Below are positions 8,114 to 17,200 of a stretch of 64,000 nt of DNA, piece after piece (position 1 is the first letter of the stretch; every line of letters begins with the position of its first letter). Under the pieces are notes generated by a model. It saw nothing but the letters and a program-made list of their open reading frames with translations, was not told the origin of the DNA and searched no databases. Made by a program: the position numbers and the translations under genes. The stretch is from an uncultured Sphingomonadaceae bacterium. Its GTDB lineage: Bacteria > Pseudomonadota > Alphaproteobacteria > Sphingomonadales > Sphingomonadaceae. The DNA is taken from the NCBI GenBank assembly GCA_947493215.1, contig CANLQE010000001.1, positions 1,178,001-1,242,000 on the forward strand, read 5' to 3'.

Positions 8114-8142
8114 CGGGCTTTTGGCGCAAAAGCGGACATTAG
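8114..8142. repeat. Hairpin element copy (GCTTTTGGCGCAAAAGCGGACATTAG type)
   Basis: The arms CTTTT and AAAAG around GGCGC form the core, extended by CGGACATTAG. It belongs to a family of short imperfect palindromes, best seen at 10923-10952, whose shared right arm is AAGCGGACATTAG. Confidence 0.6.
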
Positions 8143-8271
8143 AAACGCAAAACCTATTAACTGGGGCAAACCTCCAGTTCGAACAAGGCTAACCGTTCCG
8201 AGAAGGGTCGCATGGCTCGAACAGCGCAGGCGGCCTAGCACAAAATTCCCCGAAAACCTTGGGAGACTATA

Positions 8272-8439
8272 ATGATACGTGTGGCGGCCGCAGCCGCTAT
8301 GATGACACTTGCCTTGCCCATGCCAGCCTCGGCGCAACAAATGCCGGACATCAAAGCGCAGCATACGGCTTCCTTAGGCGAATCTCCCACTTTCACATCG
8401 GGCGTCGCATTTACCGACCTGCATTACGATACAGGGTAG
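8272..8439 (+). CDS. Short secreted ORF, probably a gene remnant
   Basis: 55 codons from an ATG with a fair SD (GGGAGA, 5 bases away). The first 21 residues are a convincing Sec signal peptide ending PASAQQ. The remaining 33 residues end abruptly in a TAG with no recognisable domain. Such a short mature part suggests a truncated or frameshifted secreted protein rather than a functional gene. It sits between two hairpin elements (8114-8142 and 8551-8584). Confidence 0.35.
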   Translation: MIRVAAAAAMMTLALPMPASAQQMPDIKAQHTASLGESPTFTSGVAFTDLHYDTG

Positions 8440-8550
8440 CAGCAGAGCGCTACAATCCATCTCGTTATGGTTACATCCTATCGCGGGAGAGCCAAGATTG
8501 CAGCATGGATACGAAAACACCTACATTTGCACCCGAGCAGTAATTTGCGG

Positions 8551-8584
8551 CTAGTGTCCGCCTAATCCCGAGAGCGGGCATTAG
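8551..8584. repeat. Hairpin element copy
   Basis: Begins CTAGTGTCCGCC and ends AGCGGGCATTAG, an imperfect inverted repeat with an AATCCCGA loop region. Same family as 10923-10952. It lies between the remnant secreted ORF and the ArsR promoter. Confidence 0.6.
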
Positions 8585-8646
8585 GCAGGGGTGCGAAACT
8601 GATTGATGCGGTCTAGGAAAGAAACATCCATTCCGTTGCGACGCAA

Positions 8647-8690
8647 TTGACAAGCTATGCATGTGCCTTTATGTCACCATATAGTGACAT
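8647..8690 (+). promoter_or_regulatory. ArsR promoter with overlapping palindromic operator
   Basis: A perfect -35 TTGACA lies at 8647-8652. At 17 bases distance comes a weak -10 (TATGTC) that overlaps the palindrome ATGTCACCATATAGTGACAT (8671-8690), which has perfect 7-bp arms around CATATA. The geometry is that of an autorepressor operator. Transcription would start near 8682, next to the GTG at 8684. Confidence 0.65.
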
Positions 8691-9025
8691 ATCAATATTC
8701 TCATGATGACTTGATCTGGAAAGCGCTCGGCGACAGGCGGCGACGGTTGATCGTTGAGGCGCTGGCAACGGGGCCCAAGCAAACCGGTGAGCTGGTCGAT
8801 CTGTTCCCCGATATCGGGCGCACCGGCGTCCTAAAACATATTGATATCCTAACCGAAGGAAAGATCGTCCATGTGCGCCGGGAAGGCCGTACACGCTGGA
8901 ATTATCTCAATCCGGAGCCCATCAAATCGGTCTGCAATAACTGGGTGGTCAAACATATTAATGGAATAAAATCATCCACTGCGAAACTGAAGCAAATCGC
9001 CGAACAGGAGACAAAAAATGAGTGA
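8684..9025 (+). CDS. ArsR/SmtB-family winged-helix repressor
   Basis: About 113 residues from GTG 8684. A longer frame from ATG 8657 exists, but that ATG lies inside the predicted promoter, so I prefer GTG 8684 (possibly leaderless). The protein has the ArsR pattern IWKALGDRRRRLIVEAL, a recognition helix around IGRTGVLKHIDIL, and the wing GKIVHVRREGRTRWNYLNPEPI. No Cys metal-site pair is seen in the recognition helix, so it is probably not a metal sensor. It overlaps the next gene by 8 bases, the widespread ArsR-SRPBCC pair in which the regulator controls the START-like protein. Confidence 0.88.
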   Translation: MTYQYSHDDLIWKALGDRRRRLIVEALATGPKQTGELVDLFPDIGRTGVLKHIDILTEGKIVHVRREGRTRWNYLNPEPIKSVCNNWVVKHINGIKSSTAKLKQIAEQETKNE

Positions 9026-9473
9026 CCTTACCGATGCAAATATCTTCAAATATCAATTTGAACTCCCAATCAAGCGTAGCGCTGCTGATATCTGGGCCAT
9101 AATGGTCGATGAAATTGATGCTTGGTGGATGAATGATTTTCGGGCGCTGGGGGAAGGCTCAAAAGTGACCTTGAACGCGGAAACCGGCGGTCAGTTGATC
9201 GAAAGGGCAGCCGATGGCAGCAGCCTGGAATGGTATCGAGTGCAGATGGTATCGCCCGGAAAATTGCTCTATCTGGTCGGCTACATCGCACCGGATTGGG
9301 GCGGGCCTACAACCTCCATGCTGAAGCTGGCGGTCGAAGATCGCGATAATGGCGGCGCGCTGCTTGTTTCCGATGCACTGCTGGGCAATGTTACCGAGGC
9401 GTCTGCAAAGAGCGCAGAGGGTGGCTGGAAAACTTTGTTTGGAGATGGGCTGAAAGGGTTCGCTGAAAACTAG
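9018..9473 (+). CDS. SRPBCC (AHSA1-like) ligand-binding domain protein
   Basis: 151 residues with the AHSA1/START-like pattern: an opening strand FELPIKRSAADIWAIMVDEIDAW, a central LIERAADGSSLEWYRVQMVSPGKLLYLVG, and a closing amphipathic helix GWKTLFGDGLKGFAEN. Such proteins bind hydrophobic ligands in a helix-grip fold. The ATG overlaps the end of the ArsR frame, so the two are translated together. The ligand is unknown. Confidence 0.85.
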   Translation: MSDLTDANIFKYQFELPIKRSAADIWAIMVDEIDAWWMNDFRALGEGSKVTLNAETGGQLIERAADGSSLEWYRVQMVSPGKLLYLVGYIAPDWGGPTTSMLKLAVEDRDNGGALLVSDALLGNVTEASAKSAEGGWKTLFGDGLKGFAEN

Positions 9474-9864
9474 AACTGATCTGCTCTCTGTTGAGGAGAG
9501 AAGGGGTGTTAATGCCTCATTTTGTGCGTCAAAGAGACATGTGGCAGCCAAATTTCAAGTTTTATGAAACTTCTTGATCCCATTTGGCTTTTGCGGTCGA
9601 ATATTGGCGCTGCGAAAAATGCTTCATCCCAACCACAGCGTACAAAGTATCCATCGTTTTTGATGGTTTCGCATGCTTCTTACATTGCAAGAGCCTCAAT
9701 TGAAACGCTCCGATAATCGAGAATGCAATGATATTTCCTTTGCGGTAAAGGGTTTCAGATATACCGACCAAATACGGTCTTGCCAAAATTGCATAACAGC
9801 ATTCGAATTTTGAATTGGCGGTGCGGTTCAATTCAATGCATTATCCGCAATCTCTGTAGAACAG
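9474..9864. other. Intergenic stretch without a supported gene
   Basis: Between the SRPBCC gene and the chimeric gene. Short open frames exist on both strands, but none has a credible start, composition or recognisable product. Nothing further is seen. Confidence 0.4.
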
Positions 9865-10839
9865 ATGATTGGGGGCTTCGTGAATATTGGTCAATTTGGG
9901 TTTTCCGCTTCCGGCATGTCCCTATTTTCAAGTTTATCTGTGGTTTTGGCGCCACCTGTATATGCATCTGAAAATCCACAAACTGCTGAAATGGTACCTT
10001 TGAATCCGGTCGCATTTGTCGAAATGCCGCGGCTGAAAAATCCGGCGCTGTCCGACGACGGCAACACCATGGTGGTGGTGCAATCGGCAGTCGATTGGGC
10101 AAAGAACAAACGCGTTGACGCTTACAATATAATCGATGTCGACACGGGGGACGTGCAAGTTCTCCCGCGCGATAAGACCGGGGATGATCGCCTTTCAAAA
10201 GTGCAATGGTCGCCCGACAATTCCGGTTTTATCACTTTGCTGAAACGCGAAGAGGATAAAAAGACTGCTGCCTATTTTTACGGTCTGGAGAACGAAGGCC
10301 TGACGAAGCTAATTGGCCATCCCGAGAATATCTCTGAAGTCAAATGGTATGCTGATGGCCGCACGGTGTACTTTCGCGCGCGTCGTGATGATCAGAAAAC
10401 AAAAGAAGATAAGCAACGTGAAATAGCGCCTTATGACGTGTCACCCCCGATCGAATTGTGGCGGTATCAGTTCGATAAGAAAACGTCACAGCCCGTGCTC
10501 ACTGGGTCGTTCAGCGTGCGAGGGTTTTCATTATCAGCAGATGATAGTCAGATCATTTACAGCCGCATACCAGAGGGTGCTGGGTCAGCTTTGAGCAAAA
10601 ACGTGCTCTTGTTGCTGGGGGATAAGGACAACGACCCCAATCACAAAAGTCTGCGTCGGACACCGGAAGCTATGCAGCAAGGTCAGCATCGATTTGCGCG
10701 GGGTCTTTCCTATCACGCAATCGGCAAGGAGCAGGCCGAACGCTATGCTGTGCGGTACGGCTGGACAGTGCAAGTTGCCTCAGGCGTGGCGCACTCCAAT
10801 GGCCTGATGGCCAAGGCGGCTGCCTCTATTGTAAACTAA
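9865..10839 (+). CDS. Chimera: S9-type beta-propeller N-part joined to alpha/beta-hydrolase C-terminal tail
   Basis: 324 residues. An N-terminal export signal is plausible from Met18 (9916), ending PPVYA. Residues about 50-235 resemble the start of an S9 prolyl oligopeptidase/TolB-like beta-propeller (LKNPALSDDGNTMVVV, KVQWSPDNSGF, VKWYADGRTVYFRAR). From about residue 242 the sequence changes to what I recognise as the last part of an unrelated alpha/beta-hydrolase family: VLLLLGDKDNDPNHKSLRRT, QGQHRFARG, YGWTVQVASGVAHSNGLM. The peptidase catalytic domain is missing, and the tail lacks its own nucleophile. The join is in frame, so a deletion fusing two genes is the simplest reading. It is probably non-functional as an enzyme. 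Confidence 0.7.
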   Translation: MIGGFVNIGQFGFSASGMSLFSSLSVVLAPPVYASENPQTAEMVPLNPVAFVEMPRLKNPALSDDGNTMVVVQSAVDWAKNKRVDAYNIIDVDTGDVQVLPRDKTGDDRLSKVQWSPDNSGFITLLKREEDKKTAAYFYGLENEGLTKLIGHPENISEVKWYADGRTVYFRARRDDQKTKEDKQREIAPYDVSPPIELWRYQFDKKTSQPVLTGSFSVRGFSLSADDSQIIYSRIPEGAGSALSKNVLLLLGDKDNDPNHKSLRRTPEAMQQGQHRFARGLSYHAIGKEQAERYAVRYGWTVQVASGVAHSNGLMAKAAASIVN

Positions 10840-10864
10840 GAAAAACCAGCTTCAGGACAGCGCA

Positions 10865-10884
10865 AAAGGGGCCATAAGCCCTTT
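10865..10884 (+). terminator. Hairpin after the chimeric gene
   Basis: AAAGGG(G)C and GCCCTTT form a 7-bp stem with one bulged G around a CATAA loop, 26 bases after the stop codon. There is only a short T-rich tail, so it is a weak intrinsic terminator. Confidence 0.4.
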
Positions 10885-10922
10885 CTAGGTTTGAAAGATT
10901 ATATTCCTCACCAAATTAGCCC

Positions 10923-10952
10923 AATGTCTGCTTTATCCCGAAAGCGGACATT
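10923..10952. repeat. Hairpin element, best-preserved copy
   Basis: AATGTCTGCTTT and AAAGCGGACATT pair at 11 of 12 positions around ATCCCG. This is the clearest member of the dispersed family in this window (others near 401, 8114, 8551, 23376 and 36014). All copies lie in the first 37 kb, in gaps between gene blocks. Confidence 0.7.
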
Positions 10953-11133
10953 AGCAATTTGATCAAAGTCGAGATTGGCAAGACCTGGGCTTCGCTTGTG
11001 ATCGATGACGCCGGTGACCCGAGGAATGGTCATGCAAGCCGCAAGCGAGAGAGGGGCGGCACGAGCATAGTTCGAAAAAGAGAGGCCATGTGCAAGGCTC
11101 CTGAATATTCAAATCAATATGGCCGTTATGCAG

Positions 11134-11526
11134 CTAGCGCAGATCATCTAGATCGGTGATAATCTCATATACAATTACCCCTCGCAAATAGGTTTTGCGG
11201 TACAGGATATCATTGCATTCGTAGAGCGTTCGATCTTCGGAATAGATCGTTTCGCAATTGTCCGGCAATACACCTACAAAAGCCGCCGCCGAATTCCGCT
11301 TGGGATGCGTATAGTACCGACCTAATCTGGGTAACCAGATCGGACTCCCCCGCAGGCGGTGATCGGGGTGGTAACCAGCAAGATATCTTGTTGAAACTCT
11401 CTCGATATCAATCCCTTGGCTGTTAATTGCAGATGTAGTGTCCTGACTATCAGTATCTTGAGCCACGATGACAGAAGACAGAGAGCCGATTGTCATGGCC
11501 AACATAACGAAGATTAGTTTTCTCAT
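11134..11526 (-). CDS. Small secreted protein, DUF6515/RcnB-like appearance
   Basis: 130 residues from ATG 11526, chosen because AGGGA lies 8 bases upstream and the protein then starts with a clean Sec signal (MRKLIFVMLAMTIGSLSSVIVAQD). The mature part is Tyr/Leu-rich with a pattern of VGVLPDNCETIY, RTLYECNDILYRKTYLRG and VIVYEI, reminiscent of small periplasmic proteins with repeated YY/LP motifs. That resemblance is weak. It contains two Cys that could form a disulfide. It is transcribed toward the convergent chimeric gene. Confidence 0.6.
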   Translation of the reverse strand: MRKLIFVMLAMTIGSLSSVIVAQDTDSQDTTSAINSQGIDIERVSTRYLAGYHPDHRLRGSPIWLPRLGRYYTHPKRNSAAAFVGVLPDNCETIYSEDRTLYECNDILYRKTYLRGVIVYEIITDLDDLR

Positions 11527-11607
11527 TGGATCGGTCCCTGTGCTCATTTCAATTTCCAACTTAAACTATGCAATTTATTGACTACTTACCCAAAATATTC
11601 GTGCTTG

Positions 11608-12825
11608 TCAGAGTGATAGGAAAAACTGGAGCAAGAACGAATTGGCTATATCGACAAAAAAGGCACCAACCAACGGAACGATGATGAAGGCCGTCGGTGA
11701 AGGCCCGTGTGATTTGGCGACAGCTGACATGTTAGCAATCGCGGTTGGTGTTGCCCCTAATCCGAAACCTGCAAAACCAGCGCTCAATACGGCTGCAAAA
11801 TAATTTCGGCCCATGACCGGGAACACCACAAAAAGAATGAACAAGACGGTGACAATCACTTGGGCAGCAAGCAATATGAACAATGGACCAGCCAAGTCCG
11901 CAACTTCCCAAAGCTGCATTCCCATCAGCGACATTGCGATGAACAAACCCAGTGAAAAATCCGATATGAGCGCCAAGGCGTTTGAGCCTGAGGGCCACGC
12001 AACTTTCTTGAAAAACATCGGAATGGTGTTTGTCATCAATATCGCGACCATCATACAGGATACGAACAACGGCAGTTTTAGACCAATTTCAACCAGAAAT
12101 TCATTGAGACCATAGCCAAAAATCATCGCGATATGGATGATCAGGATCGAGCCCATGATATTCAGATGGTTGATGCTGGTATGGTCTTCTTTGTCATATT
12201 CTATACCGACCAAAAGCTTGGAATCATCCGTACTCTCGAGCTTGTGCCGGGACATGAGAAAGCTGGCTATCGGGCCACCGATCAAGCTCGCGATGACCAG
12301 CCCAATGGTGGCAGCCGCAACGCCAATTTCAAGCGCGTTGGTTACGCCTTGGGTCTCGGCAATTGTTGGCGCCCAGGCAATGGCGGTGCCATGACCGCCA
12401 GCCAATGAAGCGGAACCGACCAGCAAGCCAACTCCGCCTGGCTGACCAATGGCAAGCGCGCTGAAAAAGCCTACGGTATCCTGAATAACCAGATAAGTGA
12501 GCGTTAGCCCTAACAGCAAAAGCAGCGGCTTCCCGCCCGCCAGAAGCTGAGCAAAGCGGGCGTTGATACCGATTGTCGTAAAAAAGTAGATCAGAAATAC
12601 GTCACGCGTGAACAGATCATATTCAACCTCCCAACCTCCAACCAGATAAAGAGCCAAAGCCGCGAGCGATGCGAAGATGCCGCCGGTTACAGGCTCCGGA
12701 ATATTATATTTTTGCAGGAAGCCGATGCGGGCTGTGATCTTGATACCGATGAATAGCACAATAATGCCGAGTGTCAGTGTTACGAAGCTGTCAAACTGGA
12801 TCATGCTGTCGGACAGATATTCCAT
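11608..12825 (-). CDS. gltS: Sodium/glutamate symporter
   Basis: 405 residues, about ten to twelve hydrophobic segments. The family hallmarks are GGHGTAIAWAPT after a Gly-rich re-entrant region (GLLVGSASLAGGHG), and the symmetrical late block AGFAGFGLGATPTAIANMSAV. It imports glutamate with Na+ across the inner membrane. The start lies only 8 bases after the stop of the outer-membrane factor gene, so it appears to be the last gene of the RND efflux operon, an unusual partner for an efflux pump. It could support osmotic balance or fuel supply; that is inference. Confidence 0.93.
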   Translation of the reverse strand: MEYLSDSMIQFDSFVTLTLGIIVLFIGIKITARIGFLQKYNIPEPVTGGIFASLAALALYLVGGWEVEYDLFTRDVFLIYFFTTIGINARFAQLLAGGKPLLLLLGLTLTYLVIQDTVGFFSALAIGQPGGVGLLVGSASLAGGHGTAIAWAPTIAETQGVTNALEIGVAAATIGLVIASLIGGPIASFLMSRHKLESTDDSKLLVGIEYDKEDHTSINHLNIMGSILIIHIAMIFGYGLNEFLVEIGLKLPLFVSCMMVAILMTNTIPMFFKKVAWPSGSNALALISDFSLGLFIAMSLMGMQLWEVADLAGPLFILLAAQVIVTVLFILFVVFPVMGRNYFAAVLSAGFAGFGLGATPTAIANMSAVAKSHGPSPTAFIIVPLVGAFFVDIANSFLLQFFLSL

Positions 12826-12833
12826 CGCTCGGT

Positions 12834-14267
12834 CTATTGCTCGACGTCGTCAATATTGACCGAAGCCTCGTTCCAGTCGCCGCCCAGGGCCAGACTGATT
12901 TCGACATATTGATTCAGCTGCGCCCGTTTCAGCGATAGCAAGCTGCTCTCTGCCCCAAATAAACGCTGCTGGATGGACAAGACGTCGATCAGATCAATCT
13001 CGCCTTCCTTATATTGTAACAACGAAAGCCGCAGCGCGTTGGATGTTTCTTTGGCTGCATTTTCCTGCGCCGCTCGTCGTTTGCGCAGAAAGACACCGCG
13101 ATCCAAAGCAGACTCGACCTCGGTAAAGGCATTGATAGCGGTATCGGCATAGGCCGCGACGGCCGCCTCTACATCGGCTTCGCTAATCTCGACTTGTGCG
13201 TCACGTCCACCGCCATCAAAAATCGGAGCAAGTAAATTGGAGGCCAAAGTCCAAACCACATTGGCAGGGTCGAGAAGATTGCCCAGTTCATTAGAGGCGC
13301 CACCTAAGTTCGTTGATAGCGATATGCTGGGCAGTTTGGCCGCTTCGGCTGACTTTCGGCTGTTGATTGCTGCAGCAATACCGCGTTCGGCTGCAATTAA
13401 ATCAGGGCGCCGTTGCAGCAGTTCCGACGGCAGGCCCGCTCCGGGTGGATTGGGGCTAAGGGGAAGCACTACAGGCGTTTTTAGATCGGCCCCGGGATAG
13501 CGACCAATCAATGCTTCTAACGACCGCAAAGCTTCGATCTTGCCATTTTTGGCGGCTTCCAGGGTATCGATAGACGAAGATAGATCGGCTTGGGCCAACG
13601 ACACATCATAAGCGGATGCAAAGCCATAGCGATACCGTAGACGCACGATCCTTACGATTTCGGTCAGCGCGGTGACGATATTTTGCGCAACCTCAATCTG
13701 CTCTTGCGATTCAATCACCACAAAATAGGATTGCGCGACCGCGCCCGCGAGCGAATATTGGGAGAAAATATATCCCGCTTCCGCAGATCGTGCGCTTTCG
13801 ACGGCCGCCTGTTCACCCGCTTCGATGCGGTTCCAGATATCGATTTCCCAATCAACCTGAACGCCAAGAGTGAACGACGTTGAACCTGCTCCATTTTCAA
13901 GGGGTTCGCGGCGCGTCACATTGCCCGACAGACCAGCATTTGGCAGCAACGGCGAACCGGCCTGTTTCGCCAAGGCCCATGATCTCCGGACATTGGCGGC
14001 GGCTGCGCGAAGGTTGCGGTTATTTTTTTGGGCCTCTTGCACCAGTTCCACCAGCAACGGATCGTTGAAATCGGCAATCCAACCAACATTGACATCACCG
14101 ATACGATCCCGCGCTGATGTCCAGCTTGGTGGGATAGGCGGCAGGCTTTCCGACGCTGCGGACGCGGTTTCACTTTGCGTGGCGGGTGATATGCTTGCAC
14201 AGCCCGAGAGCAATGCAGTGGTCGATATCAAAGTGGCAAGAAGGCGAGGCTTTGTCAGATAGCTCAT
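12834..14267 (-). CDS. Outer-membrane efflux lipoprotein, NodT/OprM family
   Basis: 477 residues with a lipoprotein signal (LLSGC, Cys22). The two repeated OEP domains are helical and periplasmic, with typical motifs NNRNLRAAAANVRRSWALAKQAGSPLLP, LEALIGRYP, LLQRRPDLIAAERGIAAA and the last helix GEIDLIDVLSIQQRLF. It forms the trimeric outer-membrane channel of a tripartite pump. ATG overlaps the RND pump's TGA by 4 bases (ATGA), showing tight coupling. Confidence 0.93.
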   Translation of the reverse strand: MSYLTKPRLLATLISTTALLSGCASISPATQSETASAASESLPPIPPSWTSARDRIGDVNVGWIADFNDPLLVELVQEAQKNNRNLRAAAANVRRSWALAKQAGSPLLPNAGLSGNVTRREPLENGAGSTSFTLGVQVDWEIDIWNRIEAGEQAAVESARSAEAGYIFSQYSLAGAVAQSYFVVIESQEQIEVAQNIVTALTEIVRIVRLRYRYGFASAYDVSLAQADLSSSIDTLEAAKNGKIEALRSLEALIGRYPGADLKTPVVLPLSPNPPGAGLPSELLQRRPDLIAAERGIAAAINSRKSAEAAKLPSISLSTNLGGASNELGNLLDPANVVWTLASNLLAPIFDGGGRDAQVEISEADVEAAVAAYADTAINAFTEVESALDRGVFLRKRRAAQENAAKETSNALRLSLLQYKEGEIDLIDVLSIQQRLFGAESSLLSLKRAQLNQYVEISLALGGDWNEASVNIDDVEQ

Positions 14268-17200
14268 GCTTCGGCTCCCTCGCTTTCACGCTCTGCAATC
14301 TCATCCGGCGCAATCCGGAAGAACATCACATAGAGAACTGGGATAATCACCAAGGTCAGCACCGTGGCAAAGGTCAGACCAAAGACCAGAACAACCGCCA
14401 TGGATTTGAAAAAGGCATCGAGGAAAAGAGGGATGACGCCCAAGACCGTGGTCAGTGATCCCATCATGACGGGGCGCACACGGCTTGCGGCGGAGTCCAG
14501 CACCGCATCATAACGGGGTTTACCCTCTCTGATTTCCAAATCCATTTGATCAACCAAAACGATGGCATTTTTAATGAGCAGGCCGGAGAGCGACAGCAGA
14601 CCGAGAATAGCCATAAATTCCATAGCCGTGCCCGTTACCAGCAATCCGAATACGACGCCGATAAGAGACAGGGGAACCACCAGCCAGATGATCAAGGGCT
14701 GTTTGAGGGCGTTGAACAATACAACGACGACAAGCACCATCGCCAAGAAGCCAAGCGGCAAAGTACTGGCAAGACTTGAATTGGCCTCGCTACTGTCGCC
14801 AATTTCACCGTTCCATTTAAGCGAATAACCCTCCGGCAGCGCGATATCTTCAATATCAGGTTGGACTCGCGCGAGAAGGTCCGCCGCCAGTTCGCCGGGC
14901 AAAGGATCTGATTGCGCATTAATTGTCCAGACCCGGTCGACGCGGCGCAATTTGGCATTTTGCCATTTGGTTTCAAACTCATCGACCACTTCCAGAATCG
15001 GCACCGATTTGCCGGACTTTGGACTGGTGATCTGGATACCGCGCATACTGGTTGCATCAAGCCGCTCACGCTCTGGTGCGCGGGCAATGATCGGTACAAG
15101 CTGATCATCCTCACGATAGACACCGACATTCCGTCCAGAGAAATTTGTGCGCAGTGCATTGGCGAGATCTTCACGTGATACGCCAAGTCGCCTACCGCTG
15201 TCCGCATCATAAGTCGGTTCAATGACGCTAACTGGTTGCCGCCAGTCATCCTTGATTGAGATAGCGCCACCATCGGCGGCCATGACCGCCTTGGCTTTAT
15301 TGGCTAGTTCTCTAAGCACCACCGGATCAGGTCCCGAAAATTCGGCCTCAATTTTTGAGCCGCCGCCCGGCCCCAATTGGAACTGCCAGACTTTGGCTTG
15401 TGCGTCGGGATAATTGGCGTCGATATGCTTTTGCAACTGCGGAAGCAGTCCCTTGATCACATCATAATCATCGGTTTTAATCAGGAATTGCCCATAAGCT
15501 GAACTGGGCGATTCCGGCCCATAGACCAGCATGTATCGCAAGGTGCCCATGCCGACCAATGACTGGACATCCTTGATGCCCTCTTGCTTCATCAGAAATT
15601 TTTCGAGCCGTTTTACTTTGGCATCGGTCTCCGTAATGTCGGTGCCTTCAGGCAGGTTAAAATCTACAACAATCTGCGGACTGGTAGAAGGCGGAAAAAA
15701 GCCGGGCGTGACATAGCTGAACCCGAATACCGACAGCACGAACAATGCCACCACTGTGATCAAGGCGAGTTTCGACTTCGTCAAAACTTTCCGCATGAAA
15801 TTCTTGTAGGCCACAAAAAACGGATGCTCTGGTTTTTCTTCGATCGGCTCATCGCTTGGTTCAGCGAAAAGGATATCGGCAAAAAGCGGCACGGCGGTGA
15901 TCGCAAATATCCAGCTGTACAGCAGGGACACCATCACGACCCAGAATAGGTCGCCAGTAAATTCGGCGGTGGATCCCGGGGCAAATCCAATTGGTGCAAA
16001 GGCAATAATCCCAACCAATGTGCCACCGAGTAACGGCCATTTGGTGCGCTTCACAATCTCCTTGGCGATATCGAGCTTTTTTCGGCCCTGCTGGGTACCG
16101 ACCAATATGCCTTCGGTGACAACAATCGCATTATCGACCAACATGCCCAGTGCGATGATCAGTGCGCCTAGAGATATCCGGTGCATCGGAATATTGATCA
16201 AATACATGGTCGCCAAAGTTGCCGCAATTGTGAGCACGAGAACGGAACCGATAACGACTGCTGATCGTAGCCCCATGAAGAAGAAAAGCGTGACCAAAAC
16301 AATGAGGAGTGCGGCGAGTACATTTAACGCGAAATCGGCAACCGCCGTTTCGACAATTTTGCCCTGATGATAATATTCATGAATCTCGACACCAATAGGA
16401 CGCAAGCTCTTGGTTTCTTCCAGCTTGGCATCAATTGCTGCCCCCATTTTGGCAACATTCGCTCCGGAAATATTGGAGATGCCAATGGCGATGGCGGGCT
16501 TCCCGTTATAGCGGACAATGAAGCTGGTCGGGTCCTGATAGTCGCGGGTGACTGTTGCGATATCTCGCAGCGTTACAATCGTCCCGGAAGAGGCGGTGGA
16601 AATGACCAGATTGCCAATCGCTTCGACGGAATCAATCTGACCGGTAGGCTGGAATTTCAATCGGCGGTTACCAAGCTTTATATCGCCTGCGGGCGTGACC
16701 GAATTTTGTTGCGCCAAGTCGCCATATATTTGATCAACGGACAGGCCCAAGGCATTGGCGCGTTCGCGGGAAATTTCAACATAGATTGCTTCTTGCTGCA
16801 TCCCCAATGGTTGCACCTTGGCGACGTCATCAACGGAAAGCAGATCGGTACGCAGTGACCGGATATATTTATACAGCTCAGCAGACGTGTAACCGTCGCC
16901 TGTCACCAGATAATAGAGCCCGTAAACATCTCCAAAATCATCATTGACCACTGAAGTTTCGACACCGGGTGGAAGCCGTGACTGGGCATCGTTGACCTTG
17001 TTTCGTAGCTTGGTCCAGATCAACTGAAGGTCAGCCTTTTCCGGTGAAAATTTGTATAGAATATCAACGCTGATTTCGGAACGCCCGGCAGACGAAACCG
17101 ATCTGATTTCTTCCACTTCCTGAAGTTGTTGAATGGAACTTTCGAGTGCTTCGGTCACTTCGTTGGCGACCTCTTCAGGCGTTGCCCCTGGATAAGTGGT

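Noticed and set aside
10959-11159. 66-codon frame after the hairpin element
   Set aside because: Non-ATG start, basic low-complexity product, no SD; probably not a gene.
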